DNA of 64,000 nt from Halovibrio variabilis (GTDB taxonomy: Bacteria; Pseudomonadota; Gammaproteobacteria; Pseudomonadales; Halomonadaceae). This document shows positions 42,207-51,572 of the stretch, one piece after another. Position numbers and translations under genes: made by a program. The notes under the pieces were generated by a model that did not search any database, was not told the DNA's origin, and was given only the letters and a program-made list of their open reading frames with translations. Numbering within the stretch: the first letter of the stretch is position 1; each line of letters starts with the position of its first letter. The DNA lies in NCBI RefSeq assembly GCF_007991175.1, contig NZ_BJXV01000014.1, forward strand, positions 1-64,000, written 5' to 3'.

Positions 42207-43076
42207 ATGTCTGCTGTTACTTTTGACGTGCCATTTATACTTGGCATGATGCGCTTGCACGAAGCGCGCACGATGCACGACCCAGAGCAACTCGCCAATT
42301 GGATCGAAGCACGCCTGGAAGAAGGCCTTCACTGGTTTGATCACGCGGATATTTACGGCAGCGGCCAAGGGGAGACGCTATTTGGTGCCGCGCTGCGGGC
42401 CCGCCCTGCGCTGGCGAAGCGGGTAAAGATAGTGACCAAGGCAGGGATTGCCAACGATAACCCGGCGCCCGATTCGGGCAAGGTAAAGCACTACAACGCT
42501 AGCCCCGCTTATCTAAATGGCGCCATTGACGCCTCGCTTGAGCGTTTAAACGTCGAACGCCTCGATCACTTTTTGATTCACCGCCCCGACCTGCTCATGA
42601 ACGCAGAAGCCACCGGCCGCGCCCTGGATGACGCCATTGCAGCAGGCAAAATCGGCGCGGCGGGTGTCTCCAACCACCTGCCCAGTCAATGGCGACGCCT
42701 GCAAGGCGCCATGCATCAGCACTTAAGCGCCAATCAAATTGAGCTTTCGATTGCCCATACCGCGCCGCTGTTCGACGGCAGTTTTGACGATCTGTGTACC
42801 GATGGCCACGCCCCTATGGCGTGGTCGCCGCTGGCAGGTGGGCAATTGATGCAAGGCCCAATCGGTGACTGTTTGGATCAATGGGCCACGACGCTCAACA
42901 CTACACCGAACGGCATTGCCCTGGCCTGGCTGCGCAGCCTCCCTAATTCGCCGGTACCCGTAGTGGGCAGCGTCAAGCCTGAGCGAATCGTCGCGATGCT
43001 CAACGGCCCCGCCACGCTACCCCGCGAAGCCTGGTATGAACTGCTTGAAGCTGCACGCGGCCACTGCGTGGCATAA
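42207..43076 (+). CDS. Aldo/keto reductase family oxidoreductase (YdhF-like)
   Basis: A 289-residue TIM-barrel oxidoreductase: GLHWFDHADIYGSGQGETLFGAAL (catalytic Asp and Tyr), RVKIVTKAGI (catalytic Lys), RLDHFLIHRPDLLMN (catalytic His), AAGVSNHLPSQW and PVVGSVKPERI. It probably uses NADPH. Sitting between glucokinase and a PfkB kinase, it might act on a hexose (for example a galactose or glucose dehydrogenase role), but the substrate is not shown. It follows glk by 23 bases. Confidence 0.88.
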   Translation: MSAVTFDVPFILGMMRLHEARTMHDPEQLANWIEARLEEGLHWFDHADIYGSGQGETLFGAALRARPALAKRVKIVTKAGIANDNPAPDSGKVKHYNASPAYLNGAIDASLERLNVERLDHFLIHRPDLLMNAEATGRALDDAIAAGKIGAAGVSNHLPSQWRRLQGAMHQHLSANQIELSIAHTAPLFDGSFDDLCTDGHAPMAWSPLAGGQLMQGPIGDCLDQWATTLNTTPNGIALAWLRSLPNSPVPVVGSVKPERIVAMLNGPATLPREAWYELLEAARGHCVA

Positions 43077-43097
43077 GTTCACAACAAGGAGCCACTA

Positions 43098-44045
43098 ATG
43101 ACGCCAGTTATCGCATTTGGGGAAGCCCTGGTCGATATGCTTTCCAGCCGTTTGGGCACCTCAACCGAGGTCCAGGAAACCTTTACCCCCTACGCCGGTG
43201 GTGCGCCTGCTAATGTGGCGGTTGCCTGCGCGCGGCTGGGCGTACCCAGCCAGTTTTTGGGCATGGTGGGTGACGACACCTTTGGGCATTTTTTAATCCG
43301 CGAGCTGCAACACCACGGTGTGGATACCCAGGGCGTGATACTCACCCAAGCGGCCCGCACTGCCCTGGCCTTCGTTTCTCGGGACAGCAGCGGCGAGCGC
43401 ACCTTTGACTTTTATCGGCCACCCGCTGCCGATCTGCTGTATCGCCTTGAGCATTTACCCCAGGGCGTGTTTGAAGACCCGGCTATTTTACACCTGTGCA
43501 GTAACAGTCTCACCGACCCAGAGATCGCCGACGTTACCCTGGCGATGGCCACCATGGCCAAGCGCGCGGGCTGTTTGGTCAGCGTCGACGCCAACCTGCG
43601 CCATAATCTGTGGCCAAACAATGAAGCGGATGCCAGCTTAGTCACCCAGTTGCTGGACGGGGCTGAACTGCTCAAGCTCTCTCAAGAAGAGCTCGACTAT
43701 CTGCGCGCTGATCATCCTGCCGAAACGTGGCTTTCAGAGCGGCTAGTGGCAGGGGTTAAGATTATCTTGATTACCGACGGCCCCAACGACGTGGTGCTCA
43801 AAGGTGTTGGCATCGACCAGCGCATTGCGCCACCCAAAGTGAAAGCAGTCGATACCACCGCCGGCGGCGACGCCTTTATTGGCGGTTTGCTAGCGGAGCT
43901 TTCAGCCCACGGGATCAATGAAAACTGGCACCACGATGCCGACTTTCTGCAACGCGCGGTAGCGACCGCCTGCCGCTGCGGCGCCCATGCTGTGACTCGA
44001 CCCGGCGCCTATGCGGCGCTGCCTACTCAGGCGGATATTGGCTAA
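43098..44045 (+). CDS. PfkB-family carbohydrate kinase, probable fructokinase
   Basis: A 315-residue ribokinase-like kinase: AFGEALVDMLSSR, YAGGAPANVAVACARLG (substrate loop), ILITDGPNDVVLKG and VDTTAGGDAFIGGLLAEL. In most family members the catalytic signature is DTxGAGDAF; here it is DTTAGGDAF, still keeping the catalytic Asp. Fructose or 2-keto-3-deoxy sugars are possible substrates. AAGGAG lies eight bases before ATG 43098. A good terminator at 44075 follows, ending the edd operon. Confidence 0.88.
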   Translation: MTPVIAFGEALVDMLSSRLGTSTEVQETFTPYAGGAPANVAVACARLGVPSQFLGMVGDDTFGHFLIRELQHHGVDTQGVILTQAARTALAFVSRDSSGERTFDFYRPPAADLLYRLEHLPQGVFEDPAILHLCSNSLTDPEIADVTLAMATMAKRAGCLVSVDANLRHNLWPNNEADASLVTQLLDGAELLKLSQEELDYLRADHPAETWLSERLVAGVKIILITDGPNDVVLKGVGIDQRIAPPKVKAVDTTAGGDAFIGGLLAELSAHGINENWHHDADFLQRAVATACRCGAHAVTRPGAYAALPTQADIG

Positions 44046-44074
44046 TAAGTAGCGCGATAAACTATTAACACATG

Positions 44075-44102
44075 GCACGTCTGACTCAGGCGTGCTTTTT
44101 TT
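44075..44102 (+). terminator. Rho-independent terminator of the edd operon
   Basis: GCACGTCTGA pairs with TCAGGCGTGC around a tight loop (one G-T wobble), followed by seven or more T residues. It lies 30 bases after the kinase gene and before the galactonate promoter. Confidence 0.85.
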
Positions 44103-44164
44103 ATGCCTGCGTTGGGGTCGACTAAGCGCTAACCTAACTCGGACTTTTGTCTAAAGCAGTTCGC

Positions 44165-44193
44165 TTGTAGAAATGTCAGACATTTACTAGACT
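44165..44193 (+). promoter_or_regulatory. Galactonate operon promoter with GntR-type operator
   Basis: A possible -35 TTGTAG (44165-44170) and -10 TAGACT (44188-44193) are 17 bases apart. The spacer contains the palindrome AAATGTCAGACATTT (44171-44185), which should block RNA polymerase when a repressor binds. Nearly the same sequence is found before the symporter gene at 50698-50712. Confidence 0.65.
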
Positions 44194-44226
44194 GTATTTT
44201 ACTCTACCCCTTATAAGAGACGCTCC

Positions 44227-44946
44227 ATGTCCCTGGACTCCCTACCCGCCCACCAGGGTGGCGCTGAAAATTTAGCGCGCTTGCTTGCTCAAGCGTTACT
44301 GGCAGGCCATTGGCAACCAGGCGACATTTTTCCCCGCGAGCTGGATATTGGCGCTCATTTTAACGTCAGCCGTAATCAGGTACGCAATGCGCTGACCAGC
44401 CTCACCGCTGCAGGGCTATTAGAGCGCACTGCGGGGCGCGGCACGCTGGTTCGCAAGATGGGAGATTGGCATTTACTCGACCCGCTGATGAGTCACTGGA
44501 TGACCGGCTTAGTGAATCTTGACCCACAGCTGGTAAGGGCGATTTATGCGTTTCGGTTTTCCGCAGAACCCGTGGTGGCTGGCCTCGCCGCACAGGCAGC
44601 CCAGGATGAAGACCTCGCGCGCCTGGAGAGCGCTTTTGCGGGCATGAAGAGCAGCGCAGGCAGCGTTGCCTTGCGCGCTGAACACGCTGAATACGATGTC
44701 GCCTTTCATGACGCCACCTATCGGGCCAGCCATAATTTAGTTTGGCGGCAAATGGGCCATCTATTGCGCCCTTCCATCATGGCGCTGATCCATAACTCGC
44801 AACATCGCACCGATACACTGGACGACAGCCTAGCGCGTCACCGTCAGGTACTTGAGGCCATTCGCCACCGCGATGCAGCCGCCGCAGAAATCGCTGCACG
44901 CGAGGTACTGCGCCGCACGGCCATTGATCTTGGCATCGTCAGTTAA
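44227..44946 (+). CDS. dgoR: GntR/FadR-family regulator, probable galactonate repressor (DgoR-like)
   Basis: A 239-residue regulator with an N-terminal winged helix (GDIFPRELDIGAHFNVSRNQ, then VRNALTSLTAAGLLERTAGRGTLV) and a C-terminal FCD domain with metal/ligand-binding His and Asp residues (EYDVAFHDATYRAS, LARHRQVLEAIRHRD). It is the first gene of the galactonate operon, as dgoR is in other bacteria. It probably binds the AAATGTCAGACATTT sites before its own gene and before the symporter, and is released by galactonate. The family is certain; the ligand is inferred. Confidence 0.85.
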   Translation: MSLDSLPAHQGGAENLARLLAQALLAGHWQPGDIFPRELDIGAHFNVSRNQVRNALTSLTAAGLLERTAGRGTLVRKMGDWHLLDPLMSHWMTGLVNLDPQLVRAIYAFRFSAEPVVAGLAAQAAQDEDLARLESAFAGMKSSAGSVALRAEHAEYDVAFHDATYRASHNLVWRQMGHLLRPSIMALIHNSQHRTDTLDDSLARHRQVLEAIRHRDAAAAEIAAREVLRRTAIDLGIVS

Positions 44947-44973
44947 ACTTCGCTTTGCACAAGGAATACCCAC

Positions 44974-46122
44974 ATGAAAATTACTCGTCTCAAAACTTGG
45001 CAAGTGCCGCCGCGCTGGCTGTTCCTGAAGATAGAAACCGACGAAGGCTGCTACGGCTGGGGAGAGCCTGTGATCGAAGGTCGCGCTGCCACCGTTGAAG
45101 CCGCCGTGCATGAACTTTCCGACTACCTGATTGGCCAGGATCCGCACCGCATTGAGCATCTCTGGAACATGATGTACCGCGCCGGCTTTTATCGCGGCGG
45201 GCCTATTTTAATGAGTGCGATTGCGGGCATCGACCAGGCGCTATGGGATCTTAAAGGTCGCGATCTGGGCGTACCCGTTCACCAGCTGCTAGGCGGTGCC
45301 GTGCGCGACAAAATGCGCATGTATGCCTGGACCGGTGGCGACAGGCCCAGTGACGTCGGGGCGGGTGCCAAAGCGCTGGTCGAAAAGGGTTTTACCGCTT
45401 TTAAAATGAACGGCACCCCCGAGATGCAAATTGTCGACTCCCACCGCAAGGTCGATGAAGCCGTGGCCCGGGTGGCGGAAGCCCGCTATGCCGTTGGCCC
45501 GGATGTCGGCATAGGCATCGACTTTCATGGTCGCGTCCACCGGCCCATGGCCAAAGCACTGCTGCGCGAGTTAGAACCTTTCCACCCCATGTTTGTGGAA
45601 GAGCCGGTTGCCCCGGAACACCTGCCCTGCTTGAAAGATATCGCCGGCGGCCTGGGCTACCCGCTGGCGACCGGCGAGCGGCTGCACACCCGCTTTCAGT
45701 TCCGCGATCTGCTGGCCGATGGCATGATCGATATTATTCAGCCGGATATTTCCCACTGCGGCGGGATCAGCGAAGGCCTCAAAATTGCCGCCTTAGCGTC
45801 CGCCTACGACGTGGCCCTGGCGCCTCACTGCCCGCTCGGCCCGCTGACATTGGCTGCGTCGTTACAGCTTGATGCAGTGAGCCACAATGCCTTTATCCAA
45901 GAGCAGAGCATGGGCATTCACTACAACCAGGGCAACGACGTACTCGACTACCTGGTCGACAAATCCGCCCTAGCGATTGAAGACGGCTTCTGCGCGATTC
46001 CCCAAGGCCCTGGGCTTGGTGTTGAGATTAACGAAGAATTTGTTGAAGAGCGCGCCAAAGTCGGCCACCGCTGGCGCAACCCGGTTTGGACCCACGAAGA
46101 CGGCTCTATTGCGGAGTGGTAA
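44974..46122 (+). CDS. dgoD: DgoD, D-galactonate dehydratase
   Basis: A 382-residue enolase-superfamily enzyme: [40 protein letters not shown] (first metal Asp), [13 protein letters not shown] (Glu), [12 protein letters not shown] (Glu, then His) and [19 protein letters not shown], with [20 protein letters not shown] downstream, all characteristic of DgoD. It dehydrates galactonate to 2-keto-3-deoxygalactonate. The gene follows the regulator by 27 bases with AAGGA before its ATG. The next gene, dgoK, continues the pathway. Confidence 0.95.
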   Translation: MKITRLKTWQVPPRWLFLKIETDEGCYGWGEPVIEGRAATVEAAVHELSDYLIGQDPHRIEHLWNMMYRAGFYRGGPILMSAIAGIDQALWDLKGRDLGVPVHQLLGGAVRDKMRMYAWTGGDRPSDVGAGAKALVEKGFTAFKMNGTPEMQIVDSHRKVDEAVARVAEARYAVGPDVGIGIDFHGRVHRPMAKALLRELEPFHPMFVEEPVAPEHLPCLKDIAGGLGYPLATGERLHTRFQFRDLLADGMIDIIQPDISHCGGISEGLKIAALASAYDVALAPHCPLGPLTLAASLQLDAVSHNAFIQEQSMGIHYNQGNDVLDYLVDKSALAIEDGFCAIPQGPGLGVEINEEFVEERAKVGHRWRNPVWTHEDGSIAEW

Positions 46123-46151
46123 GCCATGTTATCAACACTGAGACTTACCCC

Positions 46152-47126
46152 ATGAACACGACGACTGCCGAAGTAGCGCACCAGCTGGCCTGGATTGCTG
46201 TGGATTGGGGGTCCAGCAACCTGCGCGCCTGGGGGCTGGATAAACACACTAACGTCATTGCTCAAACCCGTAGCGACAAGGGCATGCTGTCGCTAAAGGC
46301 CGACGAGTATGAAGCCGAGTTGCTGAGACTGGTGGGTGATTGGCTACCCACCACCGGGCAGACCGATGTGATGGTATGCGGCATGGCAGGCGCCCGCCAA
46401 GGCTGGCAAGAAGCTGCCTATTTGCCGGTGCCAACGCGGCTTAATCAGCTTAGCCAGGGCGCGGTGACGCCCACGCTTACGAGCCAACGATTGAGCGTTT
46501 ATCTGCTGCCTGGGTTGAGCCAAACCCGCAGTAACGCAACGCACTTTGATGTCATGCGCGGCGAAGAGACCCAGTTAGCCGGGCTCGTCGCTGATAACCC
46601 TGCTTTTACCGGCCTTGCCTGCCTACCCGGCACCCATGCCAAATGGGCAAGCCTGGACGCGGGGGCGGTAACGCAGTTTACGACGTATCTAACCGGTGAG
46701 CTTTACCAACTGTTAGCCCAACAATCGGTACTCAAACATTCGGTGGGTAGCGACGACCTTAACGACCCAGCGTGCCGCGAGGCGTTTATCTCGGCAGTCA
46801 GCGAGATAAACGCAGCCCCCGAAACCTTTAGCAGCCGCCTGTTCGGCCTGCGTGCGCAAGATTTACTCGATAGCCACCTGCCGACGGGTAAGAAGCGGGC
46901 CGACGTGCTTTCGGCACGGCTTTCTGGGCTCGCCATTGGGCTTGAGCTAGCCGACGCCTGTGATCAACGCTTGAGTGACGAGCCGATAACGCTGATTGGT
47001 CATCAAGCCCTGTGCCAACGCTACACCTTAGCACTCAACGCAATCGGCTTTCAGACACAGCATCTGGATGGCGACACGGCCGTACTGGCAGGTCTACGCC
47101 TTGCCCACCATGCGCTCAAGGCGTAA
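46152..47126 (+). CDS. dgoK: DgoK, 2-keto-3-deoxygalactonokinase
   Basis: About 324 residues: IAVDWGSSNLRAWGLDKHTN (ATP-binding start), VMVCGMAGARQGWQEAAYLP, VMRGEETQLAGL, LPGTHAKWASLDAG and GLAIGLELADA, typical of DgoK. I chose ATG 46152, since the sequence before it (from 46086) overlaps the end of dgoD in another frame and has no family match. It phosphorylates 2-keto-3-deoxygalactonate for the DgoA aldolase encoded next. Confidence 0.93.
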   Translation: MNTTTAEVAHQLAWIAVDWGSSNLRAWGLDKHTNVIAQTRSDKGMLSLKADEYEAELLRLVGDWLPTTGQTDVMVCGMAGARQGWQEAAYLPVPTRLNQLSQGAVTPTLTSQRLSVYLLPGLSQTRSNATHFDVMRGEETQLAGLVADNPAFTGLACLPGTHAKWASLDAGAVTQFTTYLTGELYQLLAQQSVLKHSVGSDDLNDPACREAFISAVSEINAAPETFSSRLFGLRAQDLLDSHLPTGKKRADVLSARLSGLAIGLELADACDQRLSDEPITLIGHQALCQRYTLALNAIGFQTQHLDGDTAVLAGLRLAHHALKA

Positions 47127-47155
47127 AGCCACTAATATGAATGGGGAGATTTGCT

Positions 47156-47761
47156 ATGGCGCTGCCTTTGATCGGTATTTTACGCGGCGTAACGCCCGAA
47201 GAAGTGATTGACATCGCTCAAGCGGTGCTTGCCGCGGGGATCACCCAGATTGAGGTGCCACTCAATTCGCCTAATCCGCTCGAAAGCATTCGTCGCTTGG
47301 TAGATGCTTTTGGCGATCAAGCGGTGATTGGGGCTGGTACGGTGCTTTCGCCTGCGCAGGTGCGTGATGTTCACGCCGCCGGGGGGCGTTTGATCGTCTC
47401 GCCTAACTGCCGCCCGGCTGTGATAGCGGAGACTCACCGGCTTGAGATGGCCAGTTGGCCGGGCATTGTGACACCTTCTGAAGCGTTCGATGCACTGGAC
47501 GCAGGTGCCTCCGGGCTTAAACTCTTCCCCGCGGTTCAGGTAGGCTTGGCGGGCATGCAAGCGGTGCGTTCAGTACTGCCCAAGGGCACTCTGTTGTATG
47601 CTGTTGGCGGCATTGGGATCGATAACTTCGCCGCTTGGCGCGCCGCTGGTGTCGATGGCGCGGGGCTTGGAAGCGCGTTATATAAACCCGGCCAAAGCGC
47701 CACTCAGGTGGGCAAACAGGCACAGGCGTTAGTCGATGCCTGGCAAGCAGGAGAACCATAA
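47156..47761 (+). CDS. dgoA: DgoA, 2-keto-3-deoxy-6-phosphogalactonate aldolase
   Basis: About 201 residues of the KDPG/KDPGal aldolase family: LPLIGILRGVTPEEVIDIAQAVL, ITQIEVPLNSPNPLESI (Glu), VIGAGTVLSPAQV, LIVSPNCRPAVIAETHRL and SGLKLFPAVQVGLAGMQAV (Schiff-base Lys). It gives pyruvate and glyceraldehyde 3-phosphate. ATG 47156 has GGGGAG seven bases upstream. It differs clearly from the KDPG aldolase at 50865, so each pathway has its own aldolase. Confidence 0.94.
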   Translation: MALPLIGILRGVTPEEVIDIAQAVLAAGITQIEVPLNSPNPLESIRRLVDAFGDQAVIGAGTVLSPAQVRDVHAAGGRLIVSPNCRPAVIAETHRLEMASWPGIVTPSEAFDALDAGASGLKLFPAVQVGLAGMQAVRSVLPKGTLLYAVGGIGIDNFAAWRAAGVDGAGLGSALYKPGQSATQVGKQAQALVDAWQAGEP

Positions 47762-47776
47762 GGAGAACCAATAACA

Positions 47777-48673
47777 ATGCAATCAGACATGAGTATTTCA
47801 ACGTGGCAGGCCGAACTAGCGGTCGACTGTCGCTGCATCCTGGGCGAAGGCCCGCAGTGGGACGCCGTTAACCAGCGCCTTTATTGGTGCAATATTCTCG
47901 AAAAGCAGCTGCACTGGTTATCCCCCGCCAGCGGCGAAAGCGGACACTATCAGCTTGATCACATGGTATCCCTCGCCGCACCGCTTGAAGGCGGTGGCCT
48001 GCTACTCGTCGGTGAAGATCGCTTAAGCCGCTTTGATCCTATTAATGCCGCTGTTGAGAAGTTCTGCGATTTCGAAGCCGACAACCCGGTCACCCGCAGC
48101 AATGACGCCCGCATTGATCGCCACGGTAGCCTGTGGCTTTCCAGCATGGGTAAGGCCGCCGAAAAAGGCGCAGGCAGCCTTTATCGCCTGCATCGCGGCA
48201 AGCTGACTCAGTTGCGCACCGGCCTGACCATTCCCAATGCTATCTGCTTCTCTGCCAATGGCGGGTTTGCCTGGTTTACCGATACGGCAACAGGCGTGGT
48301 GATGCGCTGGACGCTGGATAGCGATGGCTGGCCGAAAGGTGAGCCGCAGCCCTGGGCAGATTTTTCAGCCACTCAAGGCAACCCAGACGGTGCCGTGGTC
48401 GATAGCCAAGGTTGCCTGTGGTTAGCCCTTTGGGGAGCAAGCCAAGTCGTCCGCCTGGATCATGACGGCCAAGTGATTGCGCGCGTTGAGCTGCCGGTCA
48501 GCCAGCCTTCCTGCCCGGCCTTTGCAGGCCCCGAGCTTAAAACGCTGTATATCACCACGGCACAAGAAGGTTTCAGCGCTGAGCAGCTTGCTCAGGAGCC
48601 AACCGCAGGCTCACTTTATGTGGCCGAAACCGGTATCAAAGGGCTCGCCGAGCCGCCGCTGCGCCTCGTATAA
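47777..48673 (+). CDS. SMP-30/gluconolactonase family sugar lactonase
   Basis: A 298-residue beta-propeller enzyme: CRCILGEGPQWDAVNQRLYWCNI (metal-binding Glu), DARIDRHGSLWLSSMGKAAE (Asn/Asp site), LTIPNAICFSANGGFAWFTDT and GNPDGAVVDSQGCLWLALWG (catalytic Asp). It is the last gene of the galactonate operon, so galactonolactone is the most likely substrate, linking a galactose dehydrogenase to DgoD. The N-terminal ATG could be 47777 or 47789. Confidence 0.9.
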   Translation: MQSDMSISTWQAELAVDCRCILGEGPQWDAVNQRLYWCNILEKQLHWLSPASGESGHYQLDHMVSLAAPLEGGGLLLVGEDRLSRFDPINAAVEKFCDFEADNPVTRSNDARIDRHGSLWLSSMGKAAEKGAGSLYRLHRGKLTQLRTGLTIPNAICFSANGGFAWFTDTATGVVMRWTLDSDGWPKGEPQPWADFSATQGNPDGAVVDSQGCLWLALWGASQVVRLDHDGQVIARVELPVSQPSCPAFAGPELKTLYITTAQEGFSAEQLAQEPTAGSLYVAETGIKGLAEPPLRLV

Positions 48674-48774
48674 CGCTCTCAATTATAGGTTCTCCGTCGT
48701 TTCATGTGGATTTAATATTCGTTAGCAGTTTTGTGTCTCACGTTTCAGGATGAAACTACTAAGCTATCTATATT

Positions 48775-48876
48775 TTGTGGGAGGGAGCTTCAGCTCGCGA
48801 ATATTTGGGCTCCTAGCATAATGAAACCAAGGGAGTGCCTGCGGCACCCTTCGCGCGCTGAAGCGCCCTCCCACAA
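48775..48876. repeat. REP-like inverted repeat element
   Basis: Two 27-base arms (48775-48801 and 48850-48876) are inverted copies with two mismatches. The left begins TTGTGGGAGGG and the right ends CCCTCCCACAA; 48 bases lie between. The whole element can fold into a long hairpin. A further arm is at 5556-5582. It looks like a REP or MITE-type element of this genome. Confidence 0.8.
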
Positions 48877-48952
48877 GAGCTACCATCAGGCTGGCAGAGT
48901 TAATCCTATACTGAATGACGAAGAGACCAATTATAACGCTCTAGCAATGCGA

Positions 48953-48986
48953 AAGGCCCCGCGAGTATAAGCTCGAGGGGCCTTTC
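48953..48986. terminator. Bidirectional terminator
   Basis: AAAGGCCCC pairs with GGGGCCTTT, and inside it GAG pairs with CTC around TATAAG. The A- and T-flanks let it serve both the lactonase gene (plus strand) and the symporter gene (minus strand), which converge here. Confidence 0.85.
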
Positions 48987-49043
48987 TATTCGTTATTACG
49001 GCTTCATCTCTATCTGCGACTAAGCTGCGACCAAGGCTTTCAT

Positions 49044-50639
49044 TCAACCGGCGAAGCTTATGTACATAACGATGACTAACACAACCAGGACGATACCGGC
49101 GGGTACTGCGCCTTTCCAGGGTGTCAGATCCACATCGCCGCTGTGCTGCTGAATCCAGTCTGTTTCCCTGGGGCGAAGCTTACCGATAATCAGCATCACA
49201 ACGACCAACAACACAAAGACCAACGCCACGAAGTGGAACTCGTGCATGACTTGGGGAAGCAGCGTGAACGGTGGCACAAAGTAACCGGCGGCAATCAACA
49301 AGCAACCACCCACCAGGGCAATTTTCGCCGCCATGGGGGGAACACGCTTGGTCAGAAGCCCAACCAACACAACCGCCAAAATAGGAATAAAGTAGATCGC
49401 GTTCATCTTCTGCAGGTAGCCAAACAGGCTTTCCTGACCTGCCAGCAGCGGGGCAATGATCATGGTGGAAACGGCCATGATCCAGCCGAACACCTTACCC
49501 GATTTGACCACCTGCTCTTCGCTAGCGTTTTTATTCAGTACGCCTTTATAGATACCCAGGCTGAAGATCGTCGTGGTGCTGTTAAGCGCCGAGTTAAACG
49601 ACGACAGAATCGCGCCAACCATCACCGCGGCGAAAAAGCCGGTCAAGTAAGGTGGCAGTACGTTAAACACCAGATGGCCGTAGGCTTCATCGGCACGCAC
49701 GCCCTGATCGGCATAAAGGTGATAGGCAATAATCCCTGGCAGCACCAGATACAGCGGCCCCAGCAGCTTGAACAGGCCGGTCAAAAGCACGCCTTTCTGA
49801 CCTTCGGCGAGGTTCTTGGCCGCAAACGTCCGCTGAATAATCTGCTGGTTGGTGCTCCAGTAGAACAGGTTAATCAGGAAGACGCCGGTAAACAGGGTGA
49901 AAAATGGCACCTGCTGATCAGAGCCGCCAATTGAATTGAGCTTATCGGGGTCGCTTTCTTTGAGGATGTTCCACCCTTCCATCACCCCCGAACCGTCACT
50001 CACGGCCTGTAGGCCAAAATAGACAATGACGAAACCACCGATCAACAGCCCAACGCCGTTAAGCGTATCGGACACCGCTACCGTGCGTAGCCCCCCAAAC
50101 AGCGCATACACCGAACCGATAATGCCGACAATCCACACCGTAAGCCAAAGCAGCCCGGTGGAAGATTCGATGCCGGTTAACCCCTGAAGATCGAGCATGC
50201 CCTGCAGGCCGATCGCCCCCGAATAGAGAATAATCGGCAGCAGGATGACCGCATAAGCCAGCAGGAAAATAATATTGGCAATTAGCTGGGTCGTTTTGTC
50301 GAAACGAATCTCGAGCAGCTGCGGCAGCGTGGCAATACCGCTTTTCAAAAAGCGGGGTAGGAAAAATAGCGCCAATGCGACCAGCGCGATAACCGCCACC
50401 ACTTCCCAGGCCATCACACTCAGGCCATCGGCAAAGGCAGCCCCGTTGAGCCCCACCATTTGCTCGGTGGAGAGGTTGGTCATCAACAATGAACCCGCGA
50501 TCAGCGGGAACGTTAGCGTGCGTCCAGCCAGAAAATAGCCACTGGTGCTTGAATGATCATCTCGGCGCGTAATCCGCCAAGTGATAAAGGCGACAAGCCC
50601 TGTGAAGAACAGGAAGGACGCCAGGGTCAACGCGTGCAT
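49044..50639 (-). CDS. Sodium/solute symporter (SSS family), probable hexose or sugar-acid importer
   Basis: About 531 residues with 13-14 hydrophobic segments, matching the SSS (SglT-like) family: [100 protein letters not shown] and [23 protein letters not shown] (sodium-site Ser). Substrate is probably galactose or glucose, because its promoter region carries the same palindrome as the galactonate operon. ATG 50639 has GAGG seven to eight bases upstream; an earlier ATG at 50675 is not preferred. Confidence 0.9.
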   Translation of the reverse strand: MHALTLASFLFFTGLVAFITWRITRRDDHSSTSGYFLAGRTLTFPLIAGSLLMTNLSTEQMVGLNGAAFADGLSVMAWEVVAVIALVALALFFLPRFLKSGIATLPQLLEIRFDKTTQLIANIIFLLAYAVILLPIILYSGAIGLQGMLDLQGLTGIESSTGLLWLTVWIVGIIGSVYALFGGLRTVAVSDTLNGVGLLIGGFVIVYFGLQAVSDGSGVMEGWNILKESDPDKLNSIGGSDQQVPFFTLFTGVFLINLFYWSTNQQIIQRTFAAKNLAEGQKGVLLTGLFKLLGPLYLVLPGIIAYHLYADQGVRADEAYGHLVFNVLPPYLTGFFAAVMVGAILSSFNSALNSTTTIFSLGIYKGVLNKNASEEQVVKSGKVFGWIMAVSTMIIAPLLAGQESLFGYLQKMNAIYFIPILAVVLVGLLTKRVPPMAAKIALVGGCLLIAAGYFVPPFTLLPQVMHEFHFVALVFVLLVVVMLIIGKLRPRETDWIQQHSGDVDLTPWKGAVPAGIVLVVLVIVMYISFAG

Positions 50640-50697
50640 ATTGACTACCTCATCATCATTATAAGTGGCACGCACGTTACTGTATGCGCGTATAGCG

Positions 50698-50712
50698 AAA
50701 TGTCAGACAATT
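50698..50712 (-). promoter_or_regulatory. GntR-type operator before the symporter gene
   Basis: AAATGTCAGACAATT matches the galactonate operon site AAATGTCAGACATTT at all but two of the 15 bases and lies 59 bases before the symporter start. The shared site predicts control by the DgoR-like regulator at 44227. Confidence 0.68.
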
Positions 50713-50805
50713 CGTGGGGCATTTTAGTCGAGCTGAATATAGCCCGTTATACCCCTTTGGTCTTACACGGGCGGATAAACTAGCTAAAAAGCTGGCATAT
50801 CGCTA

Positions 50806-50843
50806 TAAAAAAACCCTAGCTATGCTTAAAAACATAGCTAGGG
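50806..50843 (-). terminator. Rho-independent terminator of the zwf-pgl-eda operon
   Basis: On the minus strand CCCTAGCTATG pairs with CATAGCTAGGG around an eight-base loop, followed by seven T residues. It lies 20 bases beyond the eda stop. Confidence 0.9.
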
Positions 50844-50864
50844 CTAGGATTACGGATGGCTTAC

Positions 50865-51527
50865 TTAATGATGAAAGCGCTCAGCTGACTGACGAGCCAG
50901 CTCACGAATGCCATCCCAATCTTCCGCCTCGACCATCGCTTTGGGCGTTAACCAGGAGCCACCAACGCACATCACGTTGGGCAGCGATAGGTAGTCATCG
51001 GCATTGTCGACAGTAATGCCGCCCGTGGGGCAGAAGCGGGCTTCAGGAATCGGAGCACCGAAGGCTTTAATCGCTTTGGCGCCGCCGCTGGATTCAGCAG
51101 GGAAAAATTTAAACCGGCGGTAGCCATACTGCCAGCCGGTCATCAGCTCAGAAATCGTCGAAACGCCCGGCAGCATCGGCACAGGACTTTCTACGCCGTA
51201 GCGATATAACGCATCGGTCGCCCCTGGCGTAACAACAAAATCGGCGCCTACTTGCTCGGCTTGGCGATACTGCGCCGGGGTTAATACGGTGCCCACGCCA
51301 ATGCTGGCGCCGGGCAGCGCTTCGCGCATGCGTTTTACCGCGTCTAGCGCGCAGTCGGTACGCAGGGTAATTTCCAGCACGGTTAAGCCGCCTTCCACCA
51401 GGGCGCGCCCTAGCGGCACGGCATCTTCAAGGCGCTCAATAGTGATTACCGGAATCACTTCGGCTTTCGAGCAGATGCTGTCGAGCTCTGCGGTGCGGGT
51501 AGAAGGTAGCTGTTTTTCAATACTCAT
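50865..51527 (-). CDS. eda: Eda, KDPG aldolase
   Basis: About 220 residues of the KDPG aldolase family: VIPVITIERLEDAVPLGRAL, GGLTVLEITLRTDCALDAV (catalytic Glu), IGVGTVLTPAQYRQA, FVVTPGATDALYRYG, YRRFKFFPAESSGGAKAI (Schiff-base Lys) and FCPTGGITVDNADDYLSLPN. It cleaves KDPG to pyruvate and glyceraldehyde 3-phosphate. ATG 51527 has GGAG eight bases upstream. It is the last gene of zwf-pgl-eda and is followed by a strong terminator. Confidence 0.95.
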   Translation of the reverse strand: MSIEKQLPSTRTAELDSICSKAEVIPVITIERLEDAVPLGRALVEGGLTVLEITLRTDCALDAVKRMREALPGASIGVGTVLTPAQYRQAEQVGADFVVTPGATDALYRYGVESPVPMLPGVSTISELMTGWQYGYRRFKFFPAESSGGAKAIKAFGAPIPEARFCPTGGITVDNADDYLSLPNVMCVGGSWLTPKAMVEAEDWDGIRELARQSAERFHH

Positions 51528-51572
51528 CAGTGAGTCTCCAAGCAAATTATTATTGGCTAAGGCGGCTGGCGC

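Larger units (their letters stand above)
48674..49043. other. Intergenic region with a repeat and a shared terminator
   Basis: Between the convergent lactonase and symporter genes there is no supported gene. The region contains the inverted repeat at 48775-48876 and a terminator at 48953-48986, both listed separately. A 79-codon frame that runs through the inverted repeat is not a gene. Confidence 0.75.

Noticed and set aside
49143..49934. A 263-codon plus-strand frame opposite the sodium symporter
   Set aside because: Gln/His-rich antisense shadow of a membrane protein gene; no ribosome site or family resemblance.
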